DNA of 36,096 nucleotides, taken from the NCBI GenBank assembly GCA_030694905.1, contig JAUYTY010000203.1:1-36096 (forward strand), read 5' to 3'. Positions 1-8,087 of the stretch are shown piece after piece (the first letter of the stretch is position 1; every line of letters begins with the position of its first letter). The DNA comes from Eubacteriales bacterium. GTDB taxonomy: Bacteria; Bacillota; Clostridia; Tissierellales; Dethiosulfatibacteraceae. The notes beneath the pieces were generated by a model. That model was given only the letters and a program-made list of their open reading frames with translations. It was not told where the DNA came from and did not search any database. The position numbers and the translations under genes are program-made.

Positions 1-604
1 TCATATATACATTAGTCAGGTCAACAGCAAAATGTACAAGTACACGGTTTTTGAATTCAAAAATTGCATCGTTACCCGCGCGGTCAAATTTATACTGCGC
101 AATTGCATTGGCAGTGTCCTGTCCTGTAAACTGGCATTTTAATTCCATCGATACAACAGGAATGCCATTTAGAAACAAAACAATATCTATGCTATTTTCA
201 TTTGTAAGGGAGTAATGCAACATCCGAGAACAGTGTAGGATGTTGTCATTATACTGTTTATGACTGGTTTCATTAATGGTGGTTTCCGTTTTCCAAAAGA
301 ACTCGCTAAATTTGATTCCACGGTCGGTAAAGCCCTGACGAAGTACGTGGAGTAACCCCACCATTTTTACCTCGCGGCAGAAGCGATCAACCAACTGTTT
401 CTCACTGTCGGAGCCGTAAATCTTTAAATACCGCTCCCAGCTTTTCGACTGGCTTGTTTTTATAAAGTTAATGAATGTTCCTTTATCAAGGGCCAGCTTA
501 CGATCAAAAGTGTAGGGATCTCCGCGTGTGTAGCCACCTTTTGCAATAAGATATTCCTCAATATCCTGTTCATAGCGTTTTTCTTTTACATCAAAATCCG
601 ACAC
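1..604 (-). CDS. hsdR: Type I restriction endonuclease subunit R, N-terminal part (runs off the window)
   Basis: About 201 N-terminal residues of the motor/nuclease subunit of a type I restriction enzyme are present; the gene continues past position 1. Translation from a GTG at 604 gives MSDFDVKEKRYEQDIEEY, preceded by GGAGG at 612-616. The visible part is the RSN-type nuclease domain: after a helical stretch it reads NSIDIVLFLNGIPVVSMELK, the Asp...Glu-x-Lys arrangement of the PD-(D/E)xK nuclease of HsdR, followed by a Q-x3-Y-like stretch (AIAQYKFDRAG). The ATP-dependent translocase part would lie outside. The gene starts two bases after the stop of the preceding membrane-protein gene, so it is the last visible gene of the leftward hsd operon. 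Family assignment is firm; completeness cannot be judged. Confidence 0.9.
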   Translation of the reverse strand, partial: MSDFDVKEKRYEQDIEEYLIAKGGYTRGDPYTFDRKLALDKGTFINFIKTSQSKSWERYLKIYGSDSEKQLVDRFCREVKMVGLLHVLRQGFTDRGIKFSEFFWKTETTINETSHKQYNDNILHCSRMLHYSLTNENSIDIVLFLNGIPVVSMELKCQFTGQDTANAIAQYKFDRAGNDAIFEFKNRVLVHFAVDLTNVYM

Positions 605-606
605 GC

Positions 607-1209
607 TTACACCTCCTTGAAATGACATATCTGCCCATATTTTTCATGAGACATCTTTATAGACTTATAGAATGGTTCTATCAAGACATATTGCACATAA
701 CTTTCTGAAGAAACCATCATTTTTATCGGATCAAACTTTTCAACAATTTGCAACTTGCTGTTATCACTTTTATAACCTTGTATTTTATGTACATATTGCG
801 ACCCTAGTAATTTCTCTGAAGAGTAATGTACGTTTCCGTTTACTAAATATGGGGAATTCCCATTACTTATAAACTTTAATAGAAGTTTTCTATCTTCTTG
901 GTCAAACCCATCTACAAGTGTCCAGAGTTTTTCGAGTGCTTCTTTATTCGTAGATGAAATGCGGTTTTTATGATACAAGCTATACCGCAATCCTTGAATT
1001 TTATGGAAAATTACAATCGTTCCGTGGATAAAAATAAACATACAGCCACTTATCAATAAGAAATACCAAATTTTATTTAACTTAGTTAAAACCCAAAAGT
1101 CATCAGGCGTCAGAATGTAGGAAACTGTGCCTATAATCAAACTGATTATGCTGGCAATTAAATACTTTTCGGCAAATACCTTAATTGCACCACCAAATGC
1201 TTCCCACAT
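607..1209 (-). CDS. Small two-helix membrane protein, SieB-like in layout
   Basis: A protein of about 200 residues. An ATG at 1209 sits 7 nt after GGAGG and is preferred over an in-frame GTG at 1215 that overlaps the hsdS stop. Two hydrophobic segments lie near the N-terminus (about residues 15-35 and 48-68). A soluble cytoplasmic domain follows with a helical LEKLWTLVDGFDQEDRKLL segment and a later VHKIQGY strand. Two N-terminal membrane helices followed by a small helix-rich domain is the layout of the SieB superinfection-exclusion family, which blocks development of an incoming second phage. The match is by pattern only. The position between hsdS and hsdR in one operon favours a defence-accessory role. 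A generic membrane protein of unknown function is the alternative. Confidence 0.55.
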   Translation of the reverse strand: MWEAFGGAIKVFAEKYLIASIISLIIGTVSYILTPDDFWVLTKLNKIWYFLLISGCMFIFIHGTIVIFHKIQGLRYSLYHKNRISSTNKEALEKLWTLVDGFDQEDRKLLLKFISNGNSPYLVNGNVHYSSEKLLGSQYVHKIQGYKSDNSKLQIVEKFDPIKMMVSSESYVQYVLIEPFYKSIKMSHEKYGQICHFKEV

Positions 1210-1211
1210 AC

Positions 1212-2498
1212 TCACACCTCCATTTTTCCAGTTACAACCTCGTAGACGAGGGATTTTCTATATTCGATTAGTTTTCTGATAGTCACCATTCGACCGGAAA
1301 TAATATTATCAATTTCAGCACATTTATCATCCAGATATTCAGAGATTTGTTTTTGCTCCCACATTGGGGGCAATAATACAGGGAGGCGTTTAAGGAGTTC
1401 TTGCCCTAAGGAAGCTCGAGTAACAAGGTTCATTTCTTTAACAAAGAAACGACGATGTTTTTCGCTTCTAAAATAATATTTGGAAAACGCAGGATATAAA
1501 ATATTATTATAAGGCCGAACCCTAATTAAAAAGCCAGCAAATGTTGAATTCTCAATAGTCTTCATGCAGACTGAAGTAAAGCCAATTTCCTCAATAGTTT
1601 CTGACGTACGCGTAAAGAAAATATCGCCTTTTTGCACAGAAAAGTTTTTTCTTTCGTTGTCAGTACTTTCGATTAAGCCGCTAACTGTTTCAGGTAATTC
1701 AATATTTTTATTTACGTCTGAATAACTTACAAACGGAAATCCAGTGCCGAAAAATTCGCCACCTTTACTAATCCCATTTTGACAACTGCCAATATAGCGT
1801 AGTTTCAAAACCTCCCAAGTGGACGGAATACTGCCAATGAATTTGTATCCGCTATCCTTCAATAGTGCATCAGGATTTAGTCCCTTTGTGACCGTCTCTG
1901 TTATGACTGCAAGCCTATAGGCTTTTAGCTTTTCGATTACTTCCTGCTGTCGGGCAATTATGGCATCGATTTTTGTGTATTTATCATTAAGGTAGTCAGC
2001 TCGTTTACATTGTTCTTCATAAGATAAAGTTACAACAGGGTAATTCATAAGTGTTTCTGTATTCAAAGTCCAACGATTTTCATATGAAACACCTTTGCCA
2101 TGTGCAAAGAATGCCATCAACCAGTATTGCACCTTAAAGTAATAGTCATAGAATACAGGATTAATTCCATCTTTGCTTTTGAGGTTTACGTATGCGGGAC
2201 TTATGACCCCAACAACCTTGGAAATACTGCAATTCGCCCCACTATATAAGTCCATTGGGTTTAATAAAAGGTCATCAATATCCACTGGATTATAGTTGAA
2301 GTAGCTTTCCGCTACTTGCCCTTCGTTGTTAGAAACATCTCTTACTCTAACACCGCTTCGTGCTAACGACAAAACAACAGGATCGTCCTGCATAGCTTTT
2401 TCGTTTTTACGAGTAAATGCATGTTTAACACGACCTATTGACCATTCTGTCGGAATCTTACCAATCCACTCCACACCGCTATCTTTCATCTCACGCAT
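1212..2498 (-). CDS. hsdS: Type I restriction-modification specificity subunit S
   Basis: 428 residues, the usual HsdS length. It has two target-recognition domains in tandem, each opening with the family signature: DSGVEWIGKIPTEW near residue 6 and DSGYKFIGSIPSTW near residue 216. Each is followed by a helical conserved region (VIEKLKAYRLAVITETVTKG near 187-206; KLIEYRKSLVYEVVTGK at the end) that forms the spacer coiled coil between half-sites. It determines the bipartite DNA sequence that the HsdM2S methylase marks and HsdR cleaves outside of. The start overlaps the end of the upstream membrane-protein gene by 8 nt, and its stop lies next to the start of the SieB-like gene, indicating translational coupling. 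Both domains look intact. The recognised DNA sequence cannot be read from the protein. Confidence 0.95.
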   Translation of the reverse strand: MREMKDSGVEWIGKIPTEWSIGRVKHAFTRKNEKAMQDDPVVLSLARSGVRVRDVSNNEGQVAESYFNYNPVDIDDLLLNPMDLYSGANCSISKVVGVISPAYVNLKSKDGINPVFYDYYFKVQYWLMAFFAHGKGVSYENRWTLNTETLMNYPVVTLSYEEQCKRADYLNDKYTKIDAIIARQQEVIEKLKAYRLAVITETVTKGLNPDALLKDSGYKFIGSIPSTWEVLKLRYIGSCQNGISKGGEFFGTGFPFVSYSDVNKNIELPETVSGLIESTDNERKNFSVQKGDIFFTRTSETIEEIGFTSVCMKTIENSTFAGFLIRVRPYNNILYPAFSKYYFRSEKHRRFFVKEMNLVTRASLGQELLKRLPVLLPPMWEQKQISEYLDDKCAEIDNIISGRMVTIRKLIEYRKSLVYEVVTGKMEV

Positions 2499-2871
2499 CT
2501 TTGTTCACCGCCTTGCTACTCTTTATTTTCTGTATACTTAATATAGCCAAGACACATAAACTGACGGCCCCAACAATACCGCACAAAGCCATTAATATTA
2601 TCGACCAATTAGACATAACCAGTTTGAAAAGCCATATTACGCCAAATGTAATTGCCCAGATGATTGCAAAAATAAATACTCTAATTAACCAGTGGAAAAG
2701 CGATCCTACTGTACTACCAGAAATAAAATCTGCCCTGTACATATCACCAACCGTTTTATAGGCGATGATATATGCAACCAAACCTATGACAGCCAAAATT
2801 ATATATTCCCAATACCATGCAATAGGAAGTCCGAGAGGCTCGATTAAAAATTCAAATATAACCTTAAACAT
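2491..2871 (-). CDS. Hypothetical multi-pass membrane protein inside the hsd operon
   Basis: 126 residues from an ATG at 2871, which overlaps the hsdM stop by 8 nt and has GCGGAGGT 5 nt upstream. An ATG at 2895 would add 8 residues but lacks a comparable site. Hydrophobic segments lie at about residues 17-37, 56-82 and 86-110, giving three or four membrane helices, and the C-terminus is basic (KIKSSKAVNKDA). I do not recognise the family. It is embedded between hsdM and hsdS with overlapping reading frames at both ends, so it is co-translated with the methylase and specificity subunits. Together with the SieB-like protein it suggests a membrane-associated addition to the restriction system, but this is inference from position. 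Confidence 0.75.
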   Translation of the reverse strand: MFKVIFEFLIEPLGLPIAWYWEYIILAVIGLVAYIIAYKTVGDMYRADFISGSTVGSLFHWLIRVFIFAIIWAITFGVIWLFKLVMSNWSIILMALCGIVGAVSLCVLAILSIQKIKSSKAVNKDA

Positions 2872-4594
2872 CGAATACCTCCGCCAGCGCTCCATCCAAT
2901 TCCTTCTCGATCTCCAGTATCTTCTTCATGATATCCGCAGATGGCTTAGGCTCTTCGTATTTATAAAAATAGCGGGTAAAAGGAATTTCATAACCTATTT
3001 TGGATTTTGATTTATCAATCCATGCATCCGGAGCAAAAGGCAATACTTCCCGTTTGAAATATTCTTCAATATCTTCTTTCAACGGGATATTTTCGGTGTC
3101 TCGCAAATTAGAATCTGATTGCTTTTTCCCATTTTTCATAATAAGTGCACGCCTTTGATCTCTGAGAGGGCGTTCTATCGTAATTTTGGTATAGCCAAAA
3201 TCTTCATTATCAAAGATCATGCTGATTTCGCTAGTCTTAAAGTCTCCGTATAAGCGTGTTATATCTTCAATAGCTCTATCAGGGATATCATTTCTTTTGT
3301 TCCCAAGAGCCTTTCTGCGTTTCTCATATAAGCCATTGGCGTTAATAAGCTGCACCTTGCCCTCTCGTTTGGTGCCTTTCTTTTTATTGGAAAGGACCCA
3401 AATATATGTGGCAATCCCCGTGTTGTAAAAAATATCGTTCGGCAACGCAATAATCGCTTCCAGCAAGTCGTTTTCTATAATATATTTTCTGATTTCGGAT
3501 GGCCCGCTTCCAGCGTCACCTGCGAATAGTGGTGAGCCATTATGAATAATGGCAATTCTGCTGCCGCCGTCCTTAGGTTCTTTCATTTTGGATAGGGCAG
3601 TCATGAGAAATAACATTTGACCATCACCTACAGAAGGTAGGCCCGCTCCAAACCGTCCAGCAAAGCCCCGCTTTGCTTCAGATTCTACTTTTGCCTTTTC
3701 GTTTTTCCACTCACGGCCAAAAGGTGGATTACTTAGAATATAGTCAAAGGATTGACCTTCAAATTGATCGGATGAGAGTGTATTTCCTTCCTTAATGAAT
3801 TCAGCATTGTTACCTTTGATGAGCATATCTGCTTTGCAGATTGCAAAGGTTTGGTCATTGATTTCTTGTCCGAATGAAACAAGCTCTGTTGAGGTGTTTA
3901 GCTCATGTAAATATTCCTCGGCAACAGAAAGCATACCACCAGTGCCGCATGCGGGATCATAAATTGTTTTCGCTACATTATTGCCAGATAAAATGTCATT
4001 ATCATCATAGAATAGAACATTTACCATCAGTTTGATAACTTCTCTAGGCGTATAGTGCTGTCCAGCATCCTCATTGTGAGATTCAGAAAATCTGCGAATA
4101 ATTTCTTCAAATATGTAGCCCATCTCAAGATTAGAGATAACAGATGGATGAAGGTTCGCCTTTTGTGTTGTGAACTCCTTAAGGACAATATATAAGATCC
4201 CCTTATTGGCCATTGTATTAATGTGCCCATCAAATTTAAATTTCTCTATAATATCGTGGACATTTTCAGAAAAGCCGTTTAAGTAATCTCTGAAATTAGC
4301 TTCAATATTATCAGGATCATCCAGTAAACGTTCAAATGTATACTTACTGGTATTGTAAAAAGGCTGTGCTGATGCCTTGCGAAGCAATACATCTCTCATA
4401 GGTATTGTTTTTACGCTTTCGTATTTCTCCAATACAAGATCTTTAGTATCCGATAAAATACAATCGAAACGGCGAATGACTGTCAATGGTAAAATAACCT
4501 CACCATATTCGTGAGGTTTGTACACCCCTGTCAATTTATCTGCAATCGCCCAGATTAAAGACGCTTTTTCACTTATGTTTGCACTTAAACTCAT
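2864..4594 (-). CDS. hsdM: Type I restriction-modification methyltransferase subunit M
   Basis: 576 residues from the ATG at 4594, 9 nt after GGAGG; an in-frame ATG at 4642 would lie inside the preceding XRE gene and is unlikely. N-terminal HsdM helical domain at about residues 5-140, then the N6-adenine methylase domain: AGQHYTPREV at 177-186, SAM-binding motif I DPACGTGG at 213-220, and catalytic motif IV NPPF at 289-292. It methylates adenine in the sequence chosen by HsdS and protects host DNA from HsdR. It begins directly after the XRE regulator gene (TAAGATG junction), so the two share a transcript. All motifs are intact, so the methylase should be active. Confidence 0.96.
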   Translation of the reverse strand: MSLSANISEKASLIWAIADKLTGVYKPHEYGEVILPLTVIRRFDCILSDTKDLVLEKYESVKTIPMRDVLLRKASAQPFYNTSKYTFERLLDDPDNIEANFRDYLNGFSENVHDIIEKFKFDGHINTMANKGILYIVLKEFTTQKANLHPSVISNLEMGYIFEEIIRRFSESHNEDAGQHYTPREVIKLMVNVLFYDDNDILSGNNVAKTIYDPACGTGGMLSVAEEYLHELNTSTELVSFGQEINDQTFAICKADMLIKGNNAEFIKEGNTLSSDQFEGQSFDYILSNPPFGREWKNEKAKVESEAKRGFAGRFGAGLPSVGDGQMLFLMTALSKMKEPKDGGSRIAIIHNGSPLFAGDAGSGPSEIRKYIIENDLLEAIIALPNDIFYNTGIATYIWVLSNKKKGTKREGKVQLINANGLYEKRRKALGNKRNDIPDRAIEDITRLYGDFKTSEISMIFDNEDFGYTKITIERPLRDQRRALIMKNGKKQSDSNLRDTENIPLKEDIEEYFKREVLPFAPDAWIDKSKSKIGYEIPFTRYFYKYEEPKPSADIMKKILEIEKELDGALAEVFDV

Positions 4595-4595
4595 C

Positions 4596-4817
4596 TTATT
4601 TGTCCTCCATTTTAATATCTGCAGAAAATTCCATGACATCACAAATGTCGCAATTCAATGCGGCGCAAATCTTTTGAAGTATTTCGGTGTTTACATTTTC
4701 ATTTCGGCCAAGCTTCGAAATGGTAGCAGAACTGACGCCAGAAAGACGCTGCAGGTCTTTCTTTTTCATGTTCTTATCAATCAACAGCTTCCAGAGCTTG
4801 TTATAGCTTATTGCCAT
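4596..4817 (-). CDS. XRE/Cro-C1-family helix-turn-helix regulator (YozG-like), first gene of the hsd operon
   Basis: 73 residues from the ATG at 4817 with GGGAGG upstream; an earlier in-frame ATG at 4847 lies in the promoter -10 and is rejected. Nearly the whole protein is one Cro/C1-type DNA-binding domain: KKKDLQRLSGVSSATISKLG (about residues 18-37) is the helix-turn-helix, followed by NVNTEILQKICAALNCDICD typical of YozG-like regulators. It probably represses its own promoter and so sets the order of methylase and nuclease expression, a common job for controller proteins next to restriction systems. The regulatory target is inferred from position. Confidence 0.88.
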   Translation of the reverse strand: MAISYNKLWKLLIDKNMKKKDLQRLSGVSSATISKLGRNENVNTEILQKICAALNCDICDVMEFSADIKMEDK

Positions 4818-4846
4818 GGTTTTGCACCTCCCGCAAATATATTCCA

Positions 4847-4875
4847 ATTATATCGTTAATACGAGAAAATAACAA
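4847..4875 (-). promoter_or_regulatory. Sigma-A-type promoter of the hsd operon
   Basis: Read leftward: TTGTTA (-35, at 4875-4870), a 17-nt spacer, then a perfect TATAAT (-10, at 4852-4847). The start of transcription would fall about 4840, some 23 nt before the XRE start codon. No other promoter of similar quality was seen for this operon. Confidence 0.75.
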
Positions 4876-4917
4876 TAAAATTTAAGAACGCATTATTTTT
4901 AATGCCTATTCATGTTT

Positions 4918-4946
4918 GCATCCGCATCGTTTTGCGGGTGCTTTTT
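4918..4946 (+). terminator. Orphan rightward intrinsic terminator
   Basis: GCATCCGC and GCGGGTGC pair (one G-T) around a short loop and are followed by CTTTTTATTTTT on the plus strand. On the minus strand there is no T-tract after the stem, so it acts rightward only. No rightward gene lies to its left within the window; it may insulate the replication module from antisense transcription or be left over from a lost gene. Confidence 0.6.
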
Positions 4947-4985
4947 ATTTTTATCAGCATTCCGTCCGAATTGATCCGCTTTCTT

Positions 4986-5292
4986 GGCATACGGTGAACA
5001 CGATATTTTTTTCTAACAAAATACCTTTACCGGTACTCAACCAGTGTGATTGTGTCCTGTGGATGTTGAGGAGCTTGATTATTGTGACCGTCCGTTTAAC
5101 TGCAATCTCATGGCATATGGTGAGCGGCGAAATAATTCAAAGAATTTTATCCTTTGGTCGTTCAAACAGTGAAAAAGTGTCCTGTGACTATTGAGGGAGA
5201 AAAATGCTATTTGAAAAACCTCAACTTATGTTCTTTTCCAAGGCTATGAGATGAGAGGAAAAAAATTCTGATTCTTTTCGTTCAAACAGATG
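4986..5292 (+). repeat. Degenerate direct repeats, period about 120-126 bp; candidate origin or regulatory region
   Basis: This AT-rich, gene-free stretch upstream of the primase holds imperfect repeats. GGCATACGGTGA at 4986 recurs as GGCATATGGTGA at 5112. GTGTCCTGTGGATGTTGAGGA near 5053 recurs as GTGTCCTGTGACTATTGAGGG near 5177. TCGTTCAAACAG at 5159-5170 recurs at 5279-5290. The three blocks keep a near-constant spacing, so this is an old tandem duplication of a unit of about 120 bp. Iteron-like repeats beside a primase-helicase fit a replication origin; a phage-type operator region is the alternative. No conserved gene is seen in 4848-5350. Confidence 0.55.
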
Positions 5293-5350
5293 GTTTAGCT
5301 CCATTGGTTAGTGAGGGAAAAGAAATTAGCCCTCGGGAGGAGGTGAAAAA

Positions 5351-7681
5351 ATGCAATATGACAATCTGCCAAAAGCACTGCGAGAAAACGGCAAGTTCTG
5401 CCTCTGGAGGTTCGAAGAACGTCAAGGACAAGAGAAGCCCGCTAAGGTTCCGCATCAAATTAATGGGAGAAAAGCACAGCCAAACAATGAAAAGACCTTC
5501 ACAGATTATAGCGCTACGGTTGAGGTCGTGAACCGGTATGACGGGCTTGGAATTGGCATCTTTAAAGGTTTTTCTGCCATCGATATCGACCACTGCATCA
5601 ACGAGGACGGAACTTTAAGTCCTCTTAGTAAGGCCATCGTAGAACTATTCGAGGGCTGCTATATAGAGAAAAGTCCATCCGGCAAGGGCCTTCGCATCCT
5701 TTTCAAGGCGAGTGGCTTCAAGTACAACATAGCCAAATACTACATCAACAATATCAACATCGGCGTTGAGGTCTACGTCTGCGGCGCAACAAAAAAGTTC
5801 GTCACCGTAACCGGCAACGTGTACAAAAACGGTGACATTCAAGAGGCTACCGACAAGCTGCAGGTCCTGCTGGACCGCTTCATGCTACGACCAGTGAAAA
5901 AGAAAACCAAGAGTCAAAAACCCGCCATCTCCTACCTATCGGATGAGGAAGTCCTCAGTAGAGCAAAGACTGCTAAAAACAGCGAGGAATTTATCAAGCT
6001 GTTGGAGGGTGAAATTCCCGAAGACAAATCCCAAAGCGAATCAGACCTTGCCCTGTGTGCGCATCTTGCGTTCTGGTGCGGCAAGGATACCACTCAAATG
6101 GACAGGCTGTTCCGACAAAGCGGTCTGTACCGTGAAAAATGGGACAGGGTCCAGAGCGGTACCACCTATGGACAGATCACCCTTGAAAAAGCGGTAGATG
6201 GTGTGTCAGAGACATACAGTCCTATTGGAAGGCTCTCTCAAATCGAATCAGATTTTGAAGTGCCAGGCTGTAAACCACTGGAGGAAATGAAACCCCATCG
6301 CGATCCTCGCTACGGGTGGAACGACATCGGCAACAGCAATCTGTTCGCTGACCACTATAAGGCAATCGCCCGATATGTGCCGGAGCGCAGGCAGTGGTTC
6401 GTTTATGACGGTATGGCATGGCGGGCAGATACCGGTAACTTGAAGGTCATGAACCTCTGTAAGAAACTGGCCAACAAGCTGATGGTTTACGCCCTGTCCA
6501 TTGAGGAAGAGCTGCTTCGCAAGCAGTACATCGAGTTTATCAGCAAATGGCAGACCCGCAGGCAGCGGGAAATCGTACTCAAAGATGCTCAAGACGTGCA
6601 TCCACTCTCTGCCAGCGCCTTTGATGCTGACATCTATCTGCTCAACTGCCAGAACGGGACGCTGAATCTGCAAACTGTTGTGTTCCGTGAACACAGGGCC
6701 GAGGACTACATTACCAAAATCGCAGGAGTACATTATGACCCATCAGCAAAGTGTCCTCGCTGGGAGCAATTCATTGACGAAGTCATGAGCGGCGATAGGG
6801 AGAAGGCAGAGTTCTTCCAAAAAAGCTTGGGCTATGCCCTGACGGGAGATACCCGCCATGAGGCGATGTTCATCCTGTTCGGCGCAACTACCCGAAATGG
6901 CAAAGGCACCTCGATGGAAACGTTCCTGCGGATCTGCGGTGATTATGGCAGAACCTGTAGACCGGAAACCATCGGGATGAAACCAAATAGCAGCGGCTCT
7001 GCTCCTTCCGAGGATGTGGCGCGGCTGGCCGGAGCGAGGTTCGTGAACATCAGCGAGCCGGACAAGCGGCTGACGCTCAGTGCGGCGCTCCTTAAGACGT
7101 TGACAGGCAGCGACACTGTAAATGCCCGGTTCCTGCATGAAAACAGCTTTGACTTCAAACCCCAGTTCAAAATCTTTACCAATACCAACTACCTACCAAC
7201 CGTGACCGACCTGACCCTGCTGACCAGCGGGCGCGTGAAGATCATTCCCTTCGAGCGGCATTTTGATGAGTTCGAGCGGGACCTCGGTCTGAAGGACGAG
7301 TTCTTTCAGCAAGAAAACCTCAGCGGCATCCTCAACTGGGCGTTAGAAGGATACGCAAAGCTCCGCAGGAGTGGCCTTGATATGCCGCAATCGGTCAAGG
7401 ACGCAACCTTCGCTTACCACCGGGAAAACGACAAGGTCGGACTCTTCATCGAAGAACGCCTGGTCGAGGATGGTAGCTGTGAGGAACGCACCTCCGACAT
7501 CTATTACGCCTATCAAGGCTGGTGCAGGGAGAACGGCTACTTCCCGGAAAACGTCAGAAACTTTAAAACCGCTCTGGCCAACACAGGTGAGATCGTGAGG
7601 AAGCGTCCTCGGAATGGAGGTGAAAAAACCACTGTGTTTATTGGCTACAAGCTACTCAGGGGAACAGAATTCCTTGAGTAA
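5351..7681 (+). CDS. Phage/plasmid primase-polymerase-helicase (NrS-1 / P4-D5 type)
   Basis: 776 residues, start set by GGAGGAGGTG 6 nt before the ATG. The N-terminal part resembles the archaeo-eukaryotic primase/polymerase domain of phage NrS-1 polymerase: AIDIDHC at 76-82 (metal-binding acidic motif), SPSGKGLRILF at 108-118, and GVEVY...KFVTVTG at 138-155. The C-terminal half is a D5/P4-family superfamily-3 helicase: Walker A GATTRNGKGTS at 511-521, the region ARLAGARFVNISEPDKR at 557-573, and sensor IFTNTNYLP at 608-616. A lysine-rich linker (about 181-192) joins the parts. The protein would prime and unwind the element's own DNA, so the element can probably replicate. It leads a rightward set ending with the recombinase and is visibly richer in G+C than the hsd operon, suggesting a different source. 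Confidence 0.9.
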   Translation: MQYDNLPKALRENGKFCLWRFEERQGQEKPAKVPHQINGRKAQPNNEKTFTDYSATVEVVNRYDGLGIGIFKGFSAIDIDHCINEDGTLSPLSKAIVELFEGCYIEKSPSGKGLRILFKASGFKYNIAKYYINNINIGVEVYVCGATKKFVTVTGNVYKNGDIQEATDKLQVLLDRFMLRPVKKKTKSQKPAISYLSDEEVLSRAKTAKNSEEFIKLLEGEIPEDKSQSESDLALCAHLAFWCGKDTTQMDRLFRQSGLYREKWDRVQSGTTYGQITLEKAVDGVSETYSPIGRLSQIESDFEVPGCKPLEEMKPHRDPRYGWNDIGNSNLFADHYKAIARYVPERRQWFVYDGMAWRADTGNLKVMNLCKKLANKLMVYALSIEEELLRKQYIEFISKWQTRRQREIVLKDAQDVHPLSASAFDADIYLLNCQNGTLNLQTVVFREHRAEDYITKIAGVHYDPSAKCPRWEQFIDEVMSGDREKAEFFQKSLGYALTGDTRHEAMFILFGATTRNGKGTSMETFLRICGDYGRTCRPETIGMKPNSSGSAPSEDVARLAGARFVNISEPDKRLTLSAALLKTLTGSDTVNARFLHENSFDFKPQFKIFTNTNYLPTVTDLTLLTSGRVKIIPFERHFDEFERDLGLKDEFFQQENLSGILNWALEGYAKLRRSGLDMPQSVKDATFAYHRENDKVGLFIEERLVEDGSCEERTSDIYYAYQGWCRENGYFPENVRNFKTALANTGEIVRKRPRNGGEKTTVFIGYKLLRGTEFLE

Positions 7682-7690
7682 ATCAACACA

Positions 7691-7778
7691 GGGGCAGACT
7701 GTGGCAGGTATTTTAGGTAGTTTCTAAATTCTATAGTCATATGAGAAACAACCCATAAAACCTGCCACAAGATGCCCC
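7691..7778. repeat. Long imperfect inverted repeat (35-nt arms)
   Basis: Arms 7691-7725 and 7744-7778 pair with a few mismatches around an 18-nt AT-rich loop. The best-matching blocks are GGGGCA with TGCCCC and TGTGGCAGGT with ACCTGCCACA, each separated by a 3-nt bulge. It fills the gap between primase and zinc-ribbon genes. It lacks a T-tract, so it is not a simple terminator. It could be an RNA structure, a protein-binding cruciform, or a single-strand initiation site. Confidence 0.75.
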
Positions 7779-7799
7779 ACGTGAGAAAGGAGGAAAAGA

Positions 7800-8087
7800 A
7801 TGGCTACTAAAACCTATCTTCTGGTCCAAGACGACCACAACCTACTGTGTACTCGATACTTCTTCGGTAACCCATATCTTGTTGCAGAGGAAAGCGGCTG
7901 CCGCTTCTATATGACAGTTCACGACAGCGGCGCTATCCGGGTACACGCAACCAAGCCGTATGACTTTGGAAGACTTGATGCCTTAATGGTACGGTGTCCC
8001 AAGTGCACAGCTCAGATGGTACCAATCCATTCATCATTCAACAACGATGAAACGCAAGCTTTCCGGTGCATCATCTGCAAGAAGTGA
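7800..8087 (+). CDS. Small zinc-ribbon protein of the mobile element, function unknown
   Basis: 95 residues, ATG preceded by AAGGAGG at good distance. The N-terminal two thirds have alternating hydrophobic positions suggesting beta strands. The C-terminus holds CPKC at 66-69 and CIIC at 90-93, a four-cysteine zinc ribbon. I do not recognise a family. It sits between the primase and the cos-like segment. In many tailed phages the gene before cos is an HNH endonuclease needed for packaging, but this protein has no HNH motif, so no packaging role is assigned. A DNA-binding or regulatory role is only a guess from the ribbon. Confidence 0.7.
   Translation: MATKTYLLVQDDHNLLCTRYFFGNPYLVAEESGCRFYMTVHDSGAIRVHATKPYDFGRLDALMVRCPKCTAQMVPIHSSFNNDETQAFRCIICKK

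Noticed and set aside
5048-5198. Small genes in the region before the primase
   Set aside because: Open frames here are short, lack good ribosome sites and run across the repeats; no coding pattern was seen.
4986-5292. CRISPR array
   Set aside because: The repeats are imperfect, about 120 bp apart, and only two or three copies exist; no cas genes nearby.
4848-5350. Left attachment site or the missing 5' part of tetR
   Set aside because: No TetR-like coding and no copy of the AAAAGGGTCC junction sequence was found here, so the left junction is probably beyond position 1.
6248-6733. Long minus-strand open frames inside the primase, and similar ones inside the recombinase, flavoprotein and mutS2 genes
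   Set aside because: They lack ribosome sites and recognisable domains and lie opposite genes with clear motifs; shadows of coding sequence.
7800-8087. HNH endonuclease or encapsulin cargo protein before the capsid gene
   Set aside because: No HNH signature is present and there is no cargo-loading peptide that I can recognise; only a zinc ribbon is visible.
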